From assembly GCA_034211175.1 (NCBI GenBank), contig JAXHUH010000307.1, positions 1-63,856 of the forward strand: a stretch of DNA of 63,856 nucleotides, given 5' to 3'. Below are positions 27,273 to 36,177 of the stretch, piece by piece (within the stretch, counting starts at the first letter, position 1; every line of letters begins with the position of its first letter). The notes beneath the pieces were generated by a model. The model had not been told where the DNA came from. It did no database searches and worked only from the letters and a program-made list of their open reading frames with translations. Source of the stretch: JAXHUH01 sp034211175 (GTDB taxonomy: Bacteria; Actinomycetota; Acidimicrobiia; Acidimicrobiales; CAIXPF01). The position numbers were made by a program, and so were the translations under genes.

Positions 27273-28039
27273 CCGGCGCCAACGGGAACGGTGCCGTCGC
27301 GGGTTACGGCCCCGAGCGCCACGCCCGACCCTTCCCGTACTGGGACCGTCGGCGGCTGATCGGGGAGTGGACGGTTGAGGAGTCCGTGCAACGCATCGTG
27401 CACTACCGGTGGGCACAGCAGCACCTCTCTGCGGCACTTGGCGGCTGGGTCGCGACCATCCCCGAGCTCGACGTGAAGGCGATGCTCGGTCCCCACTGCT
27501 ACCAGCACGCCTGGCACGCGGACCTGTGGCGCCAGCGCCTCCCCGAGCTCAAGGAGCCCGACGAGCACCGCGCCGAGCCGGCGAACGAGGCATTCGTCTC
27601 GTTCATGGCTGAGCTGACCTCCCCCGAGGAAGGCGAGCAGACGATCGAGAAGCTGGTCGGGGTCTACCGTGTGCTCGTCCCGCACCTGCTGGCCGTCTAC
27701 ACCTTCCACCAGAAGGTCACGTCCGACATCGTCGACGCACCCACCGTCCGAATCCTCGGCTTCATGCTCGACGACCTCCACGCCCAGATCGCCGAAGGCG
27801 AGATGATGATCCAGGACCTCGCCCGCGATCCGCAACTCCGACGACGAGCGGGCGACTGGCAGACCCACCTCGACGTCCTCCTGGCCGGGGCTGGCGGTGT
27901 CGCCGGCGAGGGCAGCCTGGGTGGCCGACCCAAGATCCAGGCGCCGCCGAAGGCCGTGCTGGGCGCAGAGCTGCGAGCAAGGCGCGAAGCCGACGGGCAG
28001 CGCTCGGGCACGACGCCTGCAGAGGTCACGCGGGCGTGA
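27269..28039 (+). CDS. Second helical, ferritin-like-type protein of the ferredoxin operon
   Basis: The 256-residue protein is helical and rich in His, Trp and Glu. The segment CYQHAWHADLWRQRLPEL and later LLAVYTFHQKVTSDI and DDLHAQIAEGEMMIQDL look like a four-helix-bundle protein with a weak or partial metal site. I cannot name the family. It overlaps the ferritin-like gene (ATGA) and the next small gene (GTGA), so all are co-translated. It may be a structural partner of the preceding protein. Confidence 0.65.
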   Translation: MTGANGNGAVAGYGPERHARPFPYWDRRRLIGEWTVEESVQRIVHYRWAQQHLSAALGGWVATIPELDVKAMLGPHCYQHAWHADLWRQRLPELKEPDEHRAEPANEAFVSFMAELTSPEEGEQTIEKLVGVYRVLVPHLLAVYTFHQKVTSDIVDAPTVRILGFMLDDLHAQIAEGEMMIQDLARDPQLRRRAGDWQTHLDVLLAGAGGVAGEGSLGGRPKIQAPPKAVLGAELRARREADGQRSGTTPAEVTRA

Positions 28040-28362
28040 GCGGCGCAAGCGACGGTCCGTCGGACCTCTTCGTCGACGACCCTCTCGTCCGCGAGACGCT
28101 CGAGATGGAGCACCGGCTGCGAGACAACGGCTACGCCAGCCTTCCGCACGTCCTCGAGTTGGGTGGCGAGTTCCCGTTCGAGGGCTCGTCGGTCGAGCAG
28201 ATCGTCGCCGAAGCCCGCCGCTACCTGCTTCACCAGCAGTCCGTGGAGCTCTCCGGCGCCCGGATCCTGGCCTCGATCGGAGTCGTCGCCGTCAAGGCGG
28301 CGGCCTTCGACGCCATCATGAAGCTCCACGCGGATCGCCCGTCACCTCCGACCCCAGAGTGA
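28036..28362 (+). CDS. Small helical protein closing the ferredoxin operon
   Basis: The 108-residue protein is predicted all-helical from its composition, with no Cys and no membrane segment. Its GTG start overlaps the previous stop (GTGA). I do not recognise it. Constant overlap with the putative diiron genes suggests a subunit or assembly factor. A strong hairpin terminator follows at 28395. Confidence 0.65.
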   Translation: MSGASDGPSDLFVDDPLVRETLEMEHRLRDNGYASLPHVLELGGEFPFEGSSVEQIVAEARRYLLHQQSVELSGARILASIGVVAVKAAAFDAIMKLHADRPSPPTPE

Positions 28363-28394
28363 CGGTGCCGGCCACGGCATCCCACCGTGACCAG

Positions 28395-28441
28395 ACGGTG
28401 CTGGGTGGCTGCCGCGTTTCCTGCCGGCCACCCAGCACCGT
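28395..28441. terminator. Bidirectional hairpin terminator, 15-bp perfect stem
   Basis: ACGGTGCTGGGTGGC pairs exactly with GCCACCCAGCACCGT across a 17-base loop, between the convergent ferredoxin operon (ends 28362) and the thioesterase gene (ends 28450). Confidence 0.8.
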
Positions 28442-28449
28442 CGAAGCAC

Positions 28450-28890
28450 TCAGCGTGGGTCCACGATCGTCAGCGTGGCCTGTGCGGCAGCGAGGATCCG
28501 CCGCTGCTCGTCCTGGCGGTACAGCTCACATCGCACGACGGCCGAGCGCTTCGTCATGGCGACCACCGATGCCTCCGCATCCACCGTCTCGGCCTTGAGC
28601 GGCGCCAGGTAGTTCACCTTGATCTCCGTCGTGGCCGCCCACTGCCCCCGCTCCATCAGCGGGTAGACGACCACTCCCGTGACGTGGTCCACGATGGCGG
28701 CGGTGACGCCGCCGTGGGCGTTGCCGAACGGCGTCAGTAGGGAGGGGTCGATGGTGGCGGTGCAGTAGAACCGGCCCGGTTCGAACCGGACGTGGGTGAT
28801 GCCGAGGTAGCCGGGGAGGCCGCCAGCAGCAGCGCCGCTGTCGAGCATCGCACGGGCGACCTCCTCGTCGTAGCGTTCTTCGAAGCTCAT
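28450..28890 (-). CDS. Hotdog-fold thioesterase (PaaI type)
   Basis: The 146-residue protein has the PaaI-family motif GNAHGGVTAAIVDHVTGV, whose Asn/His/Gly and later Asp surround the thioester, and the strand TEIKVNYLAPLKAETV. It would hydrolyse acyl-CoA to free acid, releasing trapped CoA. The ATG at 28890 was chosen (MSFEERYD...). It is divergent from a TetR regulator that probably controls it. Confidence 0.87.
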   Translation of the reverse strand: MSFEERYDEEVARAMLDSGAAAGGLPGYLGITHVRFEPGRFYCTATIDPSLLTPFGNAHGGVTAAIVDHVTGVVVYPLMERGQWAATTEIKVNYLAPLKAETVDAEASVVAMTKRSAVVRCELYRQDEQRRILAAAQATLTIVDPR

Positions 28891-28953
28891 GTGACACAAC
28901 GTACCGCATGTCTTACCCTGGGTGACGCCGGCAGTGCTCCGTATACTGCGGCC
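28891..28953. promoter_or_regulatory. Divergent promoter/operator between thioesterase and TetR genes
   Basis: TATACT at 28942-28947 lies six bases before the TetR ATG (28954), implying a leaderless transcript; no good -35 is seen. ATGTCTTAC at 28908-28916 resembles the ATGTCCTAC element at 11534 and, in reverse complement, 26079. It is a candidate operator. Confidence 0.5.
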
Positions 28954-29577
28954 ATGGCCCGGACGCTCAGGGAATCATGGCGCAACGACACGCCCTCCAC
29001 GATCGAGGAGGCGCGCGACCGCCTCATCGATGCGGCTGAGGCCTGCTTCTCGCGGTTCGGTGTGGCCAAGACCACCCTCGATGACATCGCCACGGAGGCC
29101 GGTGTCTCCCGGGCCACGGTCTACCGGTACTTCGACGGCGGTCGCGACGAGATCACCCTCGGGGTGGTCCTGCGCGAAGCGAACAAGTTCCTCGAGGCTC
29201 TCCAACGACGCGTGCAGCGCCAATCCGACCTCGCCGACGCCATCGTCGAAGGAGTCATGTACACGGTTGCGTCGGTGCGCAACAACGACCACCTCGCGTT
29301 GCTGTTCGCTCCGGAGGTCGCGGGCCAGACCACGACCATCGCCGGGGCATCCACGGCGCTGTTCGAGATGACCACCGACTTCCTCCGGCCCATCTTCGAG
29401 CAGGCCCGCCGGGACGGACAGCTCCGGGACGGCGTGATCGCCGAGGACGCCGCAGAATTCGTGTTGCGCATCATCCTGTCGGTGCTGGCCGTCGACGGAC
29501 CGCGACGGCGGTCAGAGGTCAAGGAGCGGCAGTTCCTGCGGACGTTCTGCGCAGGAGCGATCGTCCGCGACGAATAG
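28954..29577 (+). CDS. TetR-family transcriptional regulator
   Basis: The 207-residue protein has an N-terminal TetR DNA-binding domain: IDAAEACFSRFGVAKTTLDDIATEAGVSRATVYRYF, with the helix-turn-helix at about 42-61. The rest is a ligand-binding helical domain. By position it should repress the thioesterase and perhaps the ferredoxin operon, with an acyl-CoA-like inducer (inference). The ATG at 28954 is the probable leaderless start. Degraded SCP2 sequence lies just downstream on the other strand. Confidence 0.9.
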   Translation: MARTLRESWRNDTPSTIEEARDRLIDAAEACFSRFGVAKTTLDDIATEAGVSRATVYRYFDGGRDEITLGVVLREANKFLEALQRRVQRQSDLADAIVEGVMYTVASVRNNDHLALLFAPEVAGQTTTIAGASTALFEMTTDFLRPIFEQARRDGQLRDGVIAEDAAEFVLRIILSVLAVDGPRRRSEVKERQFLRTFCAGAIVRDE

Positions 29578-29578
29578 G

Positions 29579-29790
29579 GTCAGGGCGGTGAGCTCCCGCA
29601 GACGTGCCTGGCGGGCCTCCTGCTCCGGCGTGGTCGGGACCGACTGGAGCGCCATCACCTCGGTCATGCGTCTTGGACCGTGATCTACCCCGACATGAAC
29701 GCCTGTATCGCTGCCGACTGCTCGCCTTCGACGAGGAGCTTCGTGGCCGTTTCGTACGGCACCGTGAAGGCTCCGCACTCTCGGCGCGCA
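29579..29790 (-). pseudogene. SCP2 sterol-carrier domain remnant
   Basis: On the minus strand, translation gives AFTVPYETATKLLVEGEQ, SAAIQAFMSG, a TAG, ITVQ, a one-base shift, then MTEVMALQSVPTTPEQE and LRELTALT. This is the C-terminal half of a sterol-carrier-protein-2 domain, which binds acyl-CoA or sterols. It carries a stop and a frameshift and lacks an N-terminal half, so it is dead. The rest of the 29578-29965 interval shows no gene I can support. Confidence 0.6.
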
Positions 29791-29965
29791 CCTCATGAGG
29801 CATCGGGGGACTCGGCCCGTTGAAACAGATGGCAGCATTCGTGTCATCGGCTCGTCCCTCCGGGGAAGCCCACCGGCAGCCGGGATCGGGTCCGTACGAC
29901 TCGCCAACGAAATTCGATGGTGCCGTAGGAAGGAGGTCGTGGCGCCGGTGACGAACCCGTAGAAC

Positions 29966-31231
29966 ATGAGGCAGCCGTCACAGGGCCTACAGCATCACGT
30001 CAGACTCTCGAGCGCCGGAGCTCGCAGACTGCGCCGCCACCTGGGTCTGGCCGTCGTCGCCGCCCTTGCCGCGCAACTCGTCGGAGTCGCCGTGCTCGGC
30101 GGCAGCGCGGGGGCCCAGGAAGAACCCTTCGCCGCCGGATCCGGGCGCTCCTCGGCGCAGCTGCTGCGCGTGGGCCCGTCGCGAGGCTCCCTCGCCTTGG
30201 CGCCGACCTTGGGCCTGGCGCTGTCGGACTTTCTCAACACCCGCGGGCGCGGCGACGTTCGCACGGCGGACTTCGCCGCGCTCGAGGACTCGGTGCCGGC
30301 CGAGCTCCGCGACCAGTTCCCGACCGTGAAGGTGGAATCGACCGACGAGGACTCCGAGAACGGCACCACTACGTCGCTGGGCGTCCCGGGCGGTCCTGGC
30401 GTCGCCGAGCTCCACGCCGAGGCGGGCGACAACCCCTACGGGGCGTCGCGGTTCCGGGCGGCACCCATCGACCTGGCGGCGGTGAGCATCGATGGCGGCC
30501 GGGCGGAGGCCTTCAGCGGCGTGCGCGACGGCGACGTGCGCGAGGCGACGAGCCGGGTGCGGATCGGCACCCTGAACATCGGCGACGGGGCGCTGGTGCT
30601 GGAGGGCCTGGAGTGGCGGGCCGTTCACCGCACCGGTGCGGAGGAGGCCGAGCAGGCGCAGTTCCGGGTCGGCGCCGTCACCGTCGCAGGCCAGCGCTTC
30701 GCCGCACCCGAGGGAGCTGAACAGCCCCTGGCCGACGCGATCGCTGCTGCGGAGCCGCTCCTGGGTCCCCTGGGCATCCAGGTGCAGCTGCCGCAGGCCC
30801 GAGTCGAAGGCGGCATCGTGGAGATGTCGCCGCTGCGGGTACGGCTGGCAGATCCAGCACTGGGGTCGGCGATCGCCCCGGTGCTCGAAGCGGTGCAGCC
30901 GGCCCGCGATGCGTTGGTCGATGCGGTACGCAGCGGCACCGAGGATGCCGACGCTGCGATCCTCCTCGCCGACGTCGCCATCGGCGTCATCGCTGGAGGT
31001 TCGCGCCTCGACCTCGAGATCGGCGGTGTCTCGGCCCAGACCGCTGAGCCGGCCGCCCGGTTCGACTTCGGGGCGCTCGGTGGTGGCTTCGACCTGTCCG
31101 ACCCGCCGGCGGACGTCCGCCCGTCGGCGACGGCCAGCTCGGGGTCCCAGTTGTCGTCGAGCCAGGTGTCGACGTCGAGGTCGGAGTCTTCGGTGGTGGT
31201 CATGGGTGTCGCTCCTGTCAGGCGGCGTTGA
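29966..31231 (+). CDS. Secreted protein of unknown function, 3' end truncated
   Basis: Native sequence covers about 380 residues to near 31110. After a basic start a hydrophobic signal peptide ends at about SAGAQ. The mature part has repeated glycine-led strands (VRIGTLNIGDGALVLEGLEW, FRVGAVTVAGQRF). It resembles the secreted protein of the Liv operon (20866-22381) in style. From about 31112 the frame reads the opposite strand of an acyl-CoA dehydrogenase start (Ser/Val-rich tail), so the native C-terminus, probably with a membrane anchor, is lost at a junction. The start has no strong ribosome site. No named family recognised. Confidence 0.62.
   Translation: MRQPSQGLQHHVRLSSAGARRLRRHLGLAVVAALAAQLVGVAVLGGSAGAQEEPFAAGSGRSSAQLLRVGPSRGSLALAPTLGLALSDFLNTRGRGDVRTADFAALEDSVPAELRDQFPTVKVESTDEDSENGTTTSLGVPGGPGVAELHAEAGDNPYGASRFRAAPIDLAAVSIDGGRAEAFSGVRDGDVREATSRVRIGTLNIGDGALVLEGLEWRAVHRTGAEEAEQAQFRVGAVTVAGQRFAAPEGAEQPLADAIAAAEPLLGPLGIQVQLPQARVEGGIVEMSPLRVRLADPALGSAIAPVLEAVQPARDALVDAVRSGTEDADAAILLADVAIGVIAGGSRLDLEIGGVSAQTAEPAARFDFGALGGGFDLSDPPADVRPSATASSGSQLSSSQVSTSRSESSVVVMGVAPVRRR
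31115..31203 (-). pseudogene. Acyl-CoA dehydrogenase, N-terminal 28-residue fragment
   Basis: An ATG at 31203 behind AGGAG opens MTTTEDSDLDVDTWLDDNWD, then PELAVADG. This matches the start of the acyl-CoA dehydrogenase at 11601 (WFREHWDPEL). After about 28 residues it runs into the 3' end of the secreted-protein gene on the other strand. It would be the last gene of the luciferase-like operon. Confidence 0.6.
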
Positions 31232-32142
31232 GGAGCCGACGGACCTCGCCGACGGCCCCGGGGATCATGGAGGGATCTGGGCTCTGGGTGAGCAGGTTGA
31301 ACGTGCGGCAACCGGCATCGACGTAGGGGCGTAGGGCGTCTGCGACGTCGGCAGGCGTACCGGCTGGCACATACCGGGCGAAGCGCTCGAAGGGCAGCCC
31401 GTAGAGCCCCTCCATCGCCCGTGAGACGGTCTCGGTGGCCGAGAGCCGGTCGTCGGCCAGCCCGCACCACACCGTCATGCCGTGGTGCCAGTCGACCTCG
31501 CCCCGGCCGCAGTCGACGGCGACGGCTTCGGCCTCGGCGGTGGCGGCGGCGAAGCGCTCGGGCGAGACCCAGATGCCGAGCCAGCCGTCGCCATGGCGCC
31601 CGGCCCGGTGCACCGCAGCGGTGGAGCGCCCACCGACCACAACCGGTACGGGAACCGGTGGCGCCGGGCGGACGGATACCGACGACAGCGAGAAGAACTC
31701 GCCATCGTGGTCGACGGTGCCGCCCGCGAGGAGCGGACGCAGGACGGACAGGCATTCGTCCATCCGGCGCCCTCGCGTGGAGGGGTCGACGCTGCAGGCC
31801 CGTACCTCGTCGCGGTCCTCGCCCCCGATCCCCACGCCGAGCACCAGGCGGCCTGGCGCTCGCGCAGCGAGCGTGGAGATCTGCCGGGCGACCAGCACCG
31901 GGTGCCGGAGCACGAGCAGGTAGACGCTGGTGTGGACGGGCAGGGTGGGGTGCAACGTCGACAGCGCTGTGGCCTCCACCAGTCCGTCGACGCCCCAGCC
32001 CCCGAAGAAGCAGACGTGGTCGCCGACGACGAGGTGGTCGCAGCCGGCGTCGGCCATGGGCCCGGAGCACGCCGGCGTGCGCCTCCGGGCCGGGCTCGGC
32101 CGGTGGTGGTGGGATGGCGCCGACCCGGAGCGGGGCCACCAT
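31218..32142 (-). pseudogene. Luciferase-like (LLM class) flavin/F420-dependent oxidoreductase, frameshifted
   Basis: The ATG at 32142 gives MVAPLRVGAIPPPPAEPGPE and continues to VLRA. One extra C in 32058-32063 (GGGCCC) shifts the frame; the rest (MADAGCDHLVVGDHVCF... to ...RRLLNAA) is the bulk of a TIM-barrel luciferase-like enzyme, in total about 307 residues. Motifs include LGVGIGGEDRDE and VPVVVGGRS. Actinobacterial members often use F420. It starts 5 bases after the preceding stop. The shift could be a sequencing error; if so the enzyme is intact. Confidence 0.78.
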
Positions 32143-32147
32143 GCCGG

Positions 32148-33131
32148 TCACCGCGCCGCCGGCGATCGCAGCGCGGAGAGCCGGTCGAGCTCGCGCTCGG
32201 CTTCGTCGACGAAGCGGTGCACCAGGTCGCCGGCGGGGACGACCTCGTGGATGCCGCCGAGGCCCTGGCCGGCGGCGTAGCACTCCTTGGAGGGGTCGAT
32301 GCCCTCGGTGTCGGGCGGCGCGCCGAGGTGCATGGCGCCGTCGCCCATCGACCGGCCGATCTGGTCGGGGAACGGCGCCAGGTCCTCCGGGTGCGCTTCG
32401 AAGTGCTGGGTGTAGGCGTTGCGGACCGCCCGCAGCGTCTTGCCGGTGTAGGCCCGGGTGATGACGGTGTCGTCGTCGCGCCCGTCGACCAGGGCCTCGC
32501 GGTAGCCGGACACCACGTGGGCCTCCGGGGTGGCGATGAACCGCGTGCCGACCCAGACGCCGTCCGCACCGAGCGCGAGCGCGGCGGCCAGCCCCCGGCC
32601 GTCGAAGATGCCGCCGGCGGCCACGACGGGGACCCGGTCGCCGACGGCGTCGACGATCTGGGGGACGAGCGGCATGGTGGCCACGGTGCCGGTGTGCCCG
32701 CCGGCCTCCGTGCCCTGGGCCACGACGATGTCGCAACCGGCCTCCACGGCGGCCACGGCGTGGCGCACCTTCCCGCACATGTTCACGACCAGCACGCCGG
32801 AGCGGTGGCACTGGTCGACGACGTCGCGGGGGACGCCGAGGCCGGCGACGAACACGGAGGCGCCGCCGGCGATGATGGCGTCGACCTGCGCCTCCATGCC
32901 GTCAGGGAGGGCGGTGAGCAGGTCGACGCCGAAGGGCTTGTCCGTGCGCCGGCGCACCTCGGCCATCTCCTCGCGCATGCGGTCCGGGCCCATCGGCGCT
33001 GCGCCGAGCGTGCCGAAGCCGCCGGCACCGCCCACGGCGGCGACGAGGGCGGCGTAGGACACGCCGCCCATGCCGGCGAGCATCACGGGGTGCTCGCAGT
33101 CGAGCAGGTCGGTGAGTCGGGTGCGGATCAT
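32148..33131 (-). CDS. Nitronate monooxygenase-family flavoprotein
   Basis: The 327-residue protein is an NPD/2-nitropropane-dioxygenase-like TIM barrel that binds FMN. It shows HPVMLAGMGGVS near residue 14, AQGTEAGGHTG (phosphate and substrate loop, with the catalytic-type His), VVAAGGIFDGRG and GADGVWVGTRF. In actinobacterial lipid clusters such proteins often act as enoyl reductase-like or oxygenase enzymes; the true reaction here is open. It lies between the DUF35 gene and the luciferase-like gene. Confidence 0.87.
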   Translation of the reverse strand: MIRTRLTDLLDCEHPVMLAGMGGVSYAALVAAVGGAGGFGTLGAAPMGPDRMREEMAEVRRRTDKPFGVDLLTALPDGMEAQVDAIIAGGASVFVAGLGVPRDVVDQCHRSGVLVVNMCGKVRHAVAAVEAGCDIVVAQGTEAGGHTGTVATMPLVPQIVDAVGDRVPVVAAGGIFDGRGLAAALALGADGVWVGTRFIATPEAHVVSGYREALVDGRDDDTVITRAYTGKTLRAVRNAYTQHFEAHPEDLAPFPDQIGRSMGDGAMHLGAPPDTEGIDPSKECYAAGQGLGGIHEVVPAGDLVHRFVDEAERELDRLSALRSPAAR

Positions 33132-33165
33132 GGCGTCGGTGACGGGTGTCCGTCTGCCTCCTGGC

Positions 33166-33576
33166 TCATGTGGTGGTGGTGGGGTCGGCCCACAGCAGGG
33201 CGAAGTCGTCGGAACGGGGCTCGATGGTGCAGGTGACGGCGGTGCCGATGGGCGCGTCCGTCGGGCGGGCGTGGGTGGCGGCCAGGACCCTCGGGCCCTC
33301 GTCGAGCTCGACGACCAGCGTCGCGAAGGGCGCCTCGGCCTGCCAGCCCGGGTCCATGCTGCGGTGGCTCACGGCCAGCGAACGCACGACGCCGGTACCG
33401 GCCACCGGCTCGAAGGTCGCCTCGGGCGAGGAGCAGTGGGGGCAGAACCTTCGGGGCGGGTGGCGCCACGCGCCGCACCCACCGCAGCGCTGGATGGTGA
33501 GCGTCCCGGCGTGCAGGCAGGCCCTCTGCCAGTCGAGCGCCAGCCACTCGGGCCGGGGGGTGAACGTGCCGCTCAC
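33166..33576 (-). CDS. DUF35 OB-fold protein with zinc ribbon
   Basis: The 136-residue protein has an N-terminal helix (WLALDWQRACLHAG), a rubredoxin-like zinc ribbon (CGGC ... FCPHC) and an OB-fold with TGVVRSLAVSHR. DUF35 proteins pair with thiolase-fold enzymes. Its ATG overlaps the stop of the thiolase-like gene upstream (ATGA), so the two are made together. Confidence 0.88.
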   Translation of the reverse strand: MSGTFTPRPEWLALDWQRACLHAGTLTIQRCGGCGAWRHPPRRFCPHCSSPEATFEPVAGTGVVRSLAVSHRSMDPGWQAEAPFATLVVELDEGPRVLAATHARPTDAPIGTAVTCTIEPRSDDFALLWADPTTTT

Positions 33577-34775
33577 CGGTCGGACCCCAGGATCGCCACG
33601 CTGCCGTCACCGAGGTCGCCGTAGCCGGTGACCAGCGCCAGCTCCGCACCGGGCACCTGGCCGGCGCCCGCGTCGCCCCGGACCTGGCGGGTGGCCTCGA
33701 CGATGTGGTTCATCCCCCAGCAGTGGCCCTGGGACAGCAGGCCGCCGTGGGTGTTGAGCGGGAACCGGCCGCCCTTCCGGATCGTGCCTCCGGCGACGAA
33801 GTCGGTGGCCCCGCCGGGCTCGGCGTAGCCGAGCGCCTCGAGCTGGAGGAGCACCACGTAGGTGAAGCAGTCGTAGATCTCGAGCACGTCGATGTCGTGC
33901 GGGCCCACGCCGGCCCGCTGGAACGCCCGGGGCGCGGCCCGGTGGATCCCGAGCTCGAGCAGGTGCGGACGGTTGACGATCTCGTCGGCCGGGCTGGGGT
34001 GCCCCTCGGCGCCGCCGAGGTAGACCACGGGCGCGTGCCGCAGGTCGCGGGCCCGCTCCAGCGAGGTCACCACCACGGCGGCGGCGCAGTCGGTCTCCAG
34101 GCAGCAGTCGTACTTCCGCAACGGCTCGGCGATGAACGGGGCGGCGTCGTAGTCCTCACGGGTGAGCGGGCGGCCCCGCATCAGCGCCCGTTCGTTGTCG
34201 TGGGCGTGCTCTCGGCAGGCGAGGGCCACCTCGGCGGCGGCGTCGGCGGGGACGTCGAAGGTGTCGACGTAGTGGCGCAGGTAGAGGCTGTAGTGCTGGG
34301 CGGCGGACATGAGCCCGTACGGCGCGTAGAGGTTGCGCACCGTCTCGGCCATGGGGCCGAGATTCATGGTCCGCCTGGTGGGCCTGGCGTCGGGCTTTGG
34401 GCGCAGGGCCGAGTAGCCGTTCCACCCCATGGTGACCAGCACGGTGTCGGCCAGGCCGCTGGACACGGCCATCGCCGCCGTCTGCAGCGACGCCGTCGGC
34501 GACGCCCCGCCCATCAGCACGCTGACGTGGTAGGCGACGTCGGGGATGCCGAGGTTGGCGGCGATCTCCTCGGTGGGCATGTACCCGGGCGGGGGGATGA
34601 TGCCGTCGACGTCGGCGGGTGTCAGGCCGGCATCGACGATGGCGTCCATCGACGCCGACAGGATGAGGTCGCACACGTGCTGGTCCGCGCCCCGCACGTA
34701 GTCCGTCTCGGCGACCCCGACGATGGCCGCCGCCCCCCACGGCCCCCGTCGGGCCGGTGCGGCATCCGTTGGCAT
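33573..34775 (-). CDS. Thiolase-like (lipid-transfer family) protein without nucleophilic Cys
   Basis: The 400-residue protein has the Ltp-type thiolase fold, with MGGASPTASLQTA where thiolases carry the nucleophilic Cys (Gly there). It also has LEIYDCFTYVVLLQLE and LLSQGHCWGMNHI near the C-terminus. It forms a coupled pair with the DUF35 gene downstream. Steroid-side-chain aldolases have the same architecture, so C-C bond cleavage is more likely than thiolysis (inference). The ATG at 34775 has GGAGGAGG upstream. It is divergent from a P450 gene. Confidence 0.87.
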   Translation of the reverse strand: MPTDAAPARRGPWGAAAIVGVAETDYVRGADQHVCDLILSASMDAIVDAGLTPADVDGIIPPPGYMPTEEIAANLGIPDVAYHVSVLMGGASPTASLQTAAMAVSSGLADTVLVTMGWNGYSALRPKPDARPTRRTMNLGPMAETVRNLYAPYGLMSAAQHYSLYLRHYVDTFDVPADAAAEVALACREHAHDNERALMRGRPLTREDYDAAPFIAEPLRKYDCCLETDCAAAVVVTSLERARDLRHAPVVYLGGAEGHPSPADEIVNRPHLLELGIHRAAPRAFQRAGVGPHDIDVLEIYDCFTYVVLLQLEALGYAEPGGATDFVAGGTIRKGGRFPLNTHGGLLSQGHCWGMNHIVEATRQVRGDAGAGQVPGAELALVTGYGDLGDGSVAILGSDR

Positions 34776-34903
34776 GGTCCTCCTCCGACGCATCTTGCGA
34801 CGGATCCTGTCACGTGTTCCGCGCAGAGACCAACCGGCGGTAGTGTTGCGCGAAGCCGCGCTGCGGCGCCGATCTGCCGTCCACCAGCACAGAGGCCATC
34901 GCC

Positions 34904-36127
34904 ATGACCGCCACCGACCCGAGCTCCGAGGTCCAGGACTGGGCCACCGACTTCGACATCCTCGATCCCGACTACGTCGCCGACCCGGCGCCGGTGTGGA
35001 GCGAGCTGCGGGAGCGGTGCCCGATCGCCCACACCGACCGCTACGGCTCCACCTGGCTGCCCACCCGCTACGACGACCTCGCCGCCATCGCCCACGACGT
35101 CGAGCGGTTCTCCTCCCGTGACATCGCCGTCATCACCCCGGGCCGCGAGCTGAACCCCGAGGCGACGACCACGTTGATCGCCCCGCCGATCACCTCGGAC
35201 CCGCCGGTGCACACCTGGGCCCGCCGCATGCTGCTGCCCCGGTTCAGCCCCAAGGCCATCGACGAGCTGACCCCCGTCACCCACCGCCTGGCCGACGAGC
35301 TGATCGACGCGTTCGTCGACGCCGGGCACGCCGATGCCGCGGGCGACTACGCCCAGCACATCCCCGTGCGGGTCATCGCCCAGATGCTCGGTGTGCCCCT
35401 GGAGGACGAGGAGATCTTCACGCGCTGGGCGGTGACGATCCTCCAGCACGGGTTCCAGAACATCGAGGGCGCCACCGACGCGGTCATGGAGGTCATCCAG
35501 TACTTCGGAGCCAAGCTCGACGAGCGCGAGCGGGTGCCCGAGGGCGAGCGTCCGGACGACCTGATCACCATGCTCGTCGAGGCCCGCCACGACGGCGACC
35601 CGCTCGACGACCGCCACCGCATCGGCAGCTGCTTCCTGCTCCTGCTCGCCGGCATCGACACGACCTGGAGCTCGATCGGGTCCAGCCTGTACCACCTCGC
35701 CGCCCATCCCGCCGACCAGCAGCGCCTGCGCGACGAACCCCAGTTGATCACCACCGCCATCGAGGAGTTCCTCCGCTTCTACAGCCCGGTCACCATGGCC
35801 CGCTACGTCGCCGAGGACACCGACTTCGCCGGGTGCCCGATGAAGAAGGGCGACAAGATCCTCATGGCGTTCCCGGCCGGCAACCGCGACCCCGAGCACT
35901 TCGAACGTCCCGACGAGTTCGTCATCGACCGGCAGCGGAACCGCCACTTCGCCTTCGGGTCCGGAATCCACCGCTGCCTCGGCTCCAACCTGGCCCGCAT
36001 GGAGCTGCGGGTGGCGATCGAGCGGTTCCTCGACCGGATCCCCACCTTCGAGCTGGCCGACCCCGACGCCGTCACCTGGAGCGGCGGCCAGGTCCGCGGC
36101 CCCCGTCGGGTCCCGGTCCGCTGGTAG
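34904..36127 (+). CDS. Cytochrome P450
   Basis: The 407-residue soluble P450 has the heme-binding loop FGSGIHRCLG (ligand Cys358), the I-helix oxygen-activation motif AGIDTTWS at about 249-256 and the ExxR-type helix EEFLRFYSP. It should hydroxylate a hydrophobic substrate using an external ferredoxin and reductase. It is divergent from the thiolase-like/DUF35 pair, and a CMD-like gene follows 50 bases later. Confidence 0.93.
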   Translation: MTATDPSSEVQDWATDFDILDPDYVADPAPVWSELRERCPIAHTDRYGSTWLPTRYDDLAAIAHDVERFSSRDIAVITPGRELNPEATTTLIAPPITSDPPVHTWARRMLLPRFSPKAIDELTPVTHRLADELIDAFVDAGHADAAGDYAQHIPVRVIAQMLGVPLEDEEIFTRWAVTILQHGFQNIEGATDAVMEVIQYFGAKLDERERVPEGERPDDLITMLVEARHDGDPLDDRHRIGSCFLLLLAGIDTTWSSIGSSLYHLAAHPADQQRLRDEPQLITTAIEEFLRFYSPVTMARYVAEDTDFAGCPMKKGDKILMAFPAGNRDPEHFERPDEFVIDRQRNRHFAFGSGIHRCLGSNLARMELRVAIERFLDRIPTFELADPDAVTWSGGQVRGPRRVPVRW

Positions 36128-36177
36128 ACACCCGGGGCCCGCCAGGGACACGGGCGGGCCCACAACCGAGGGAGACG

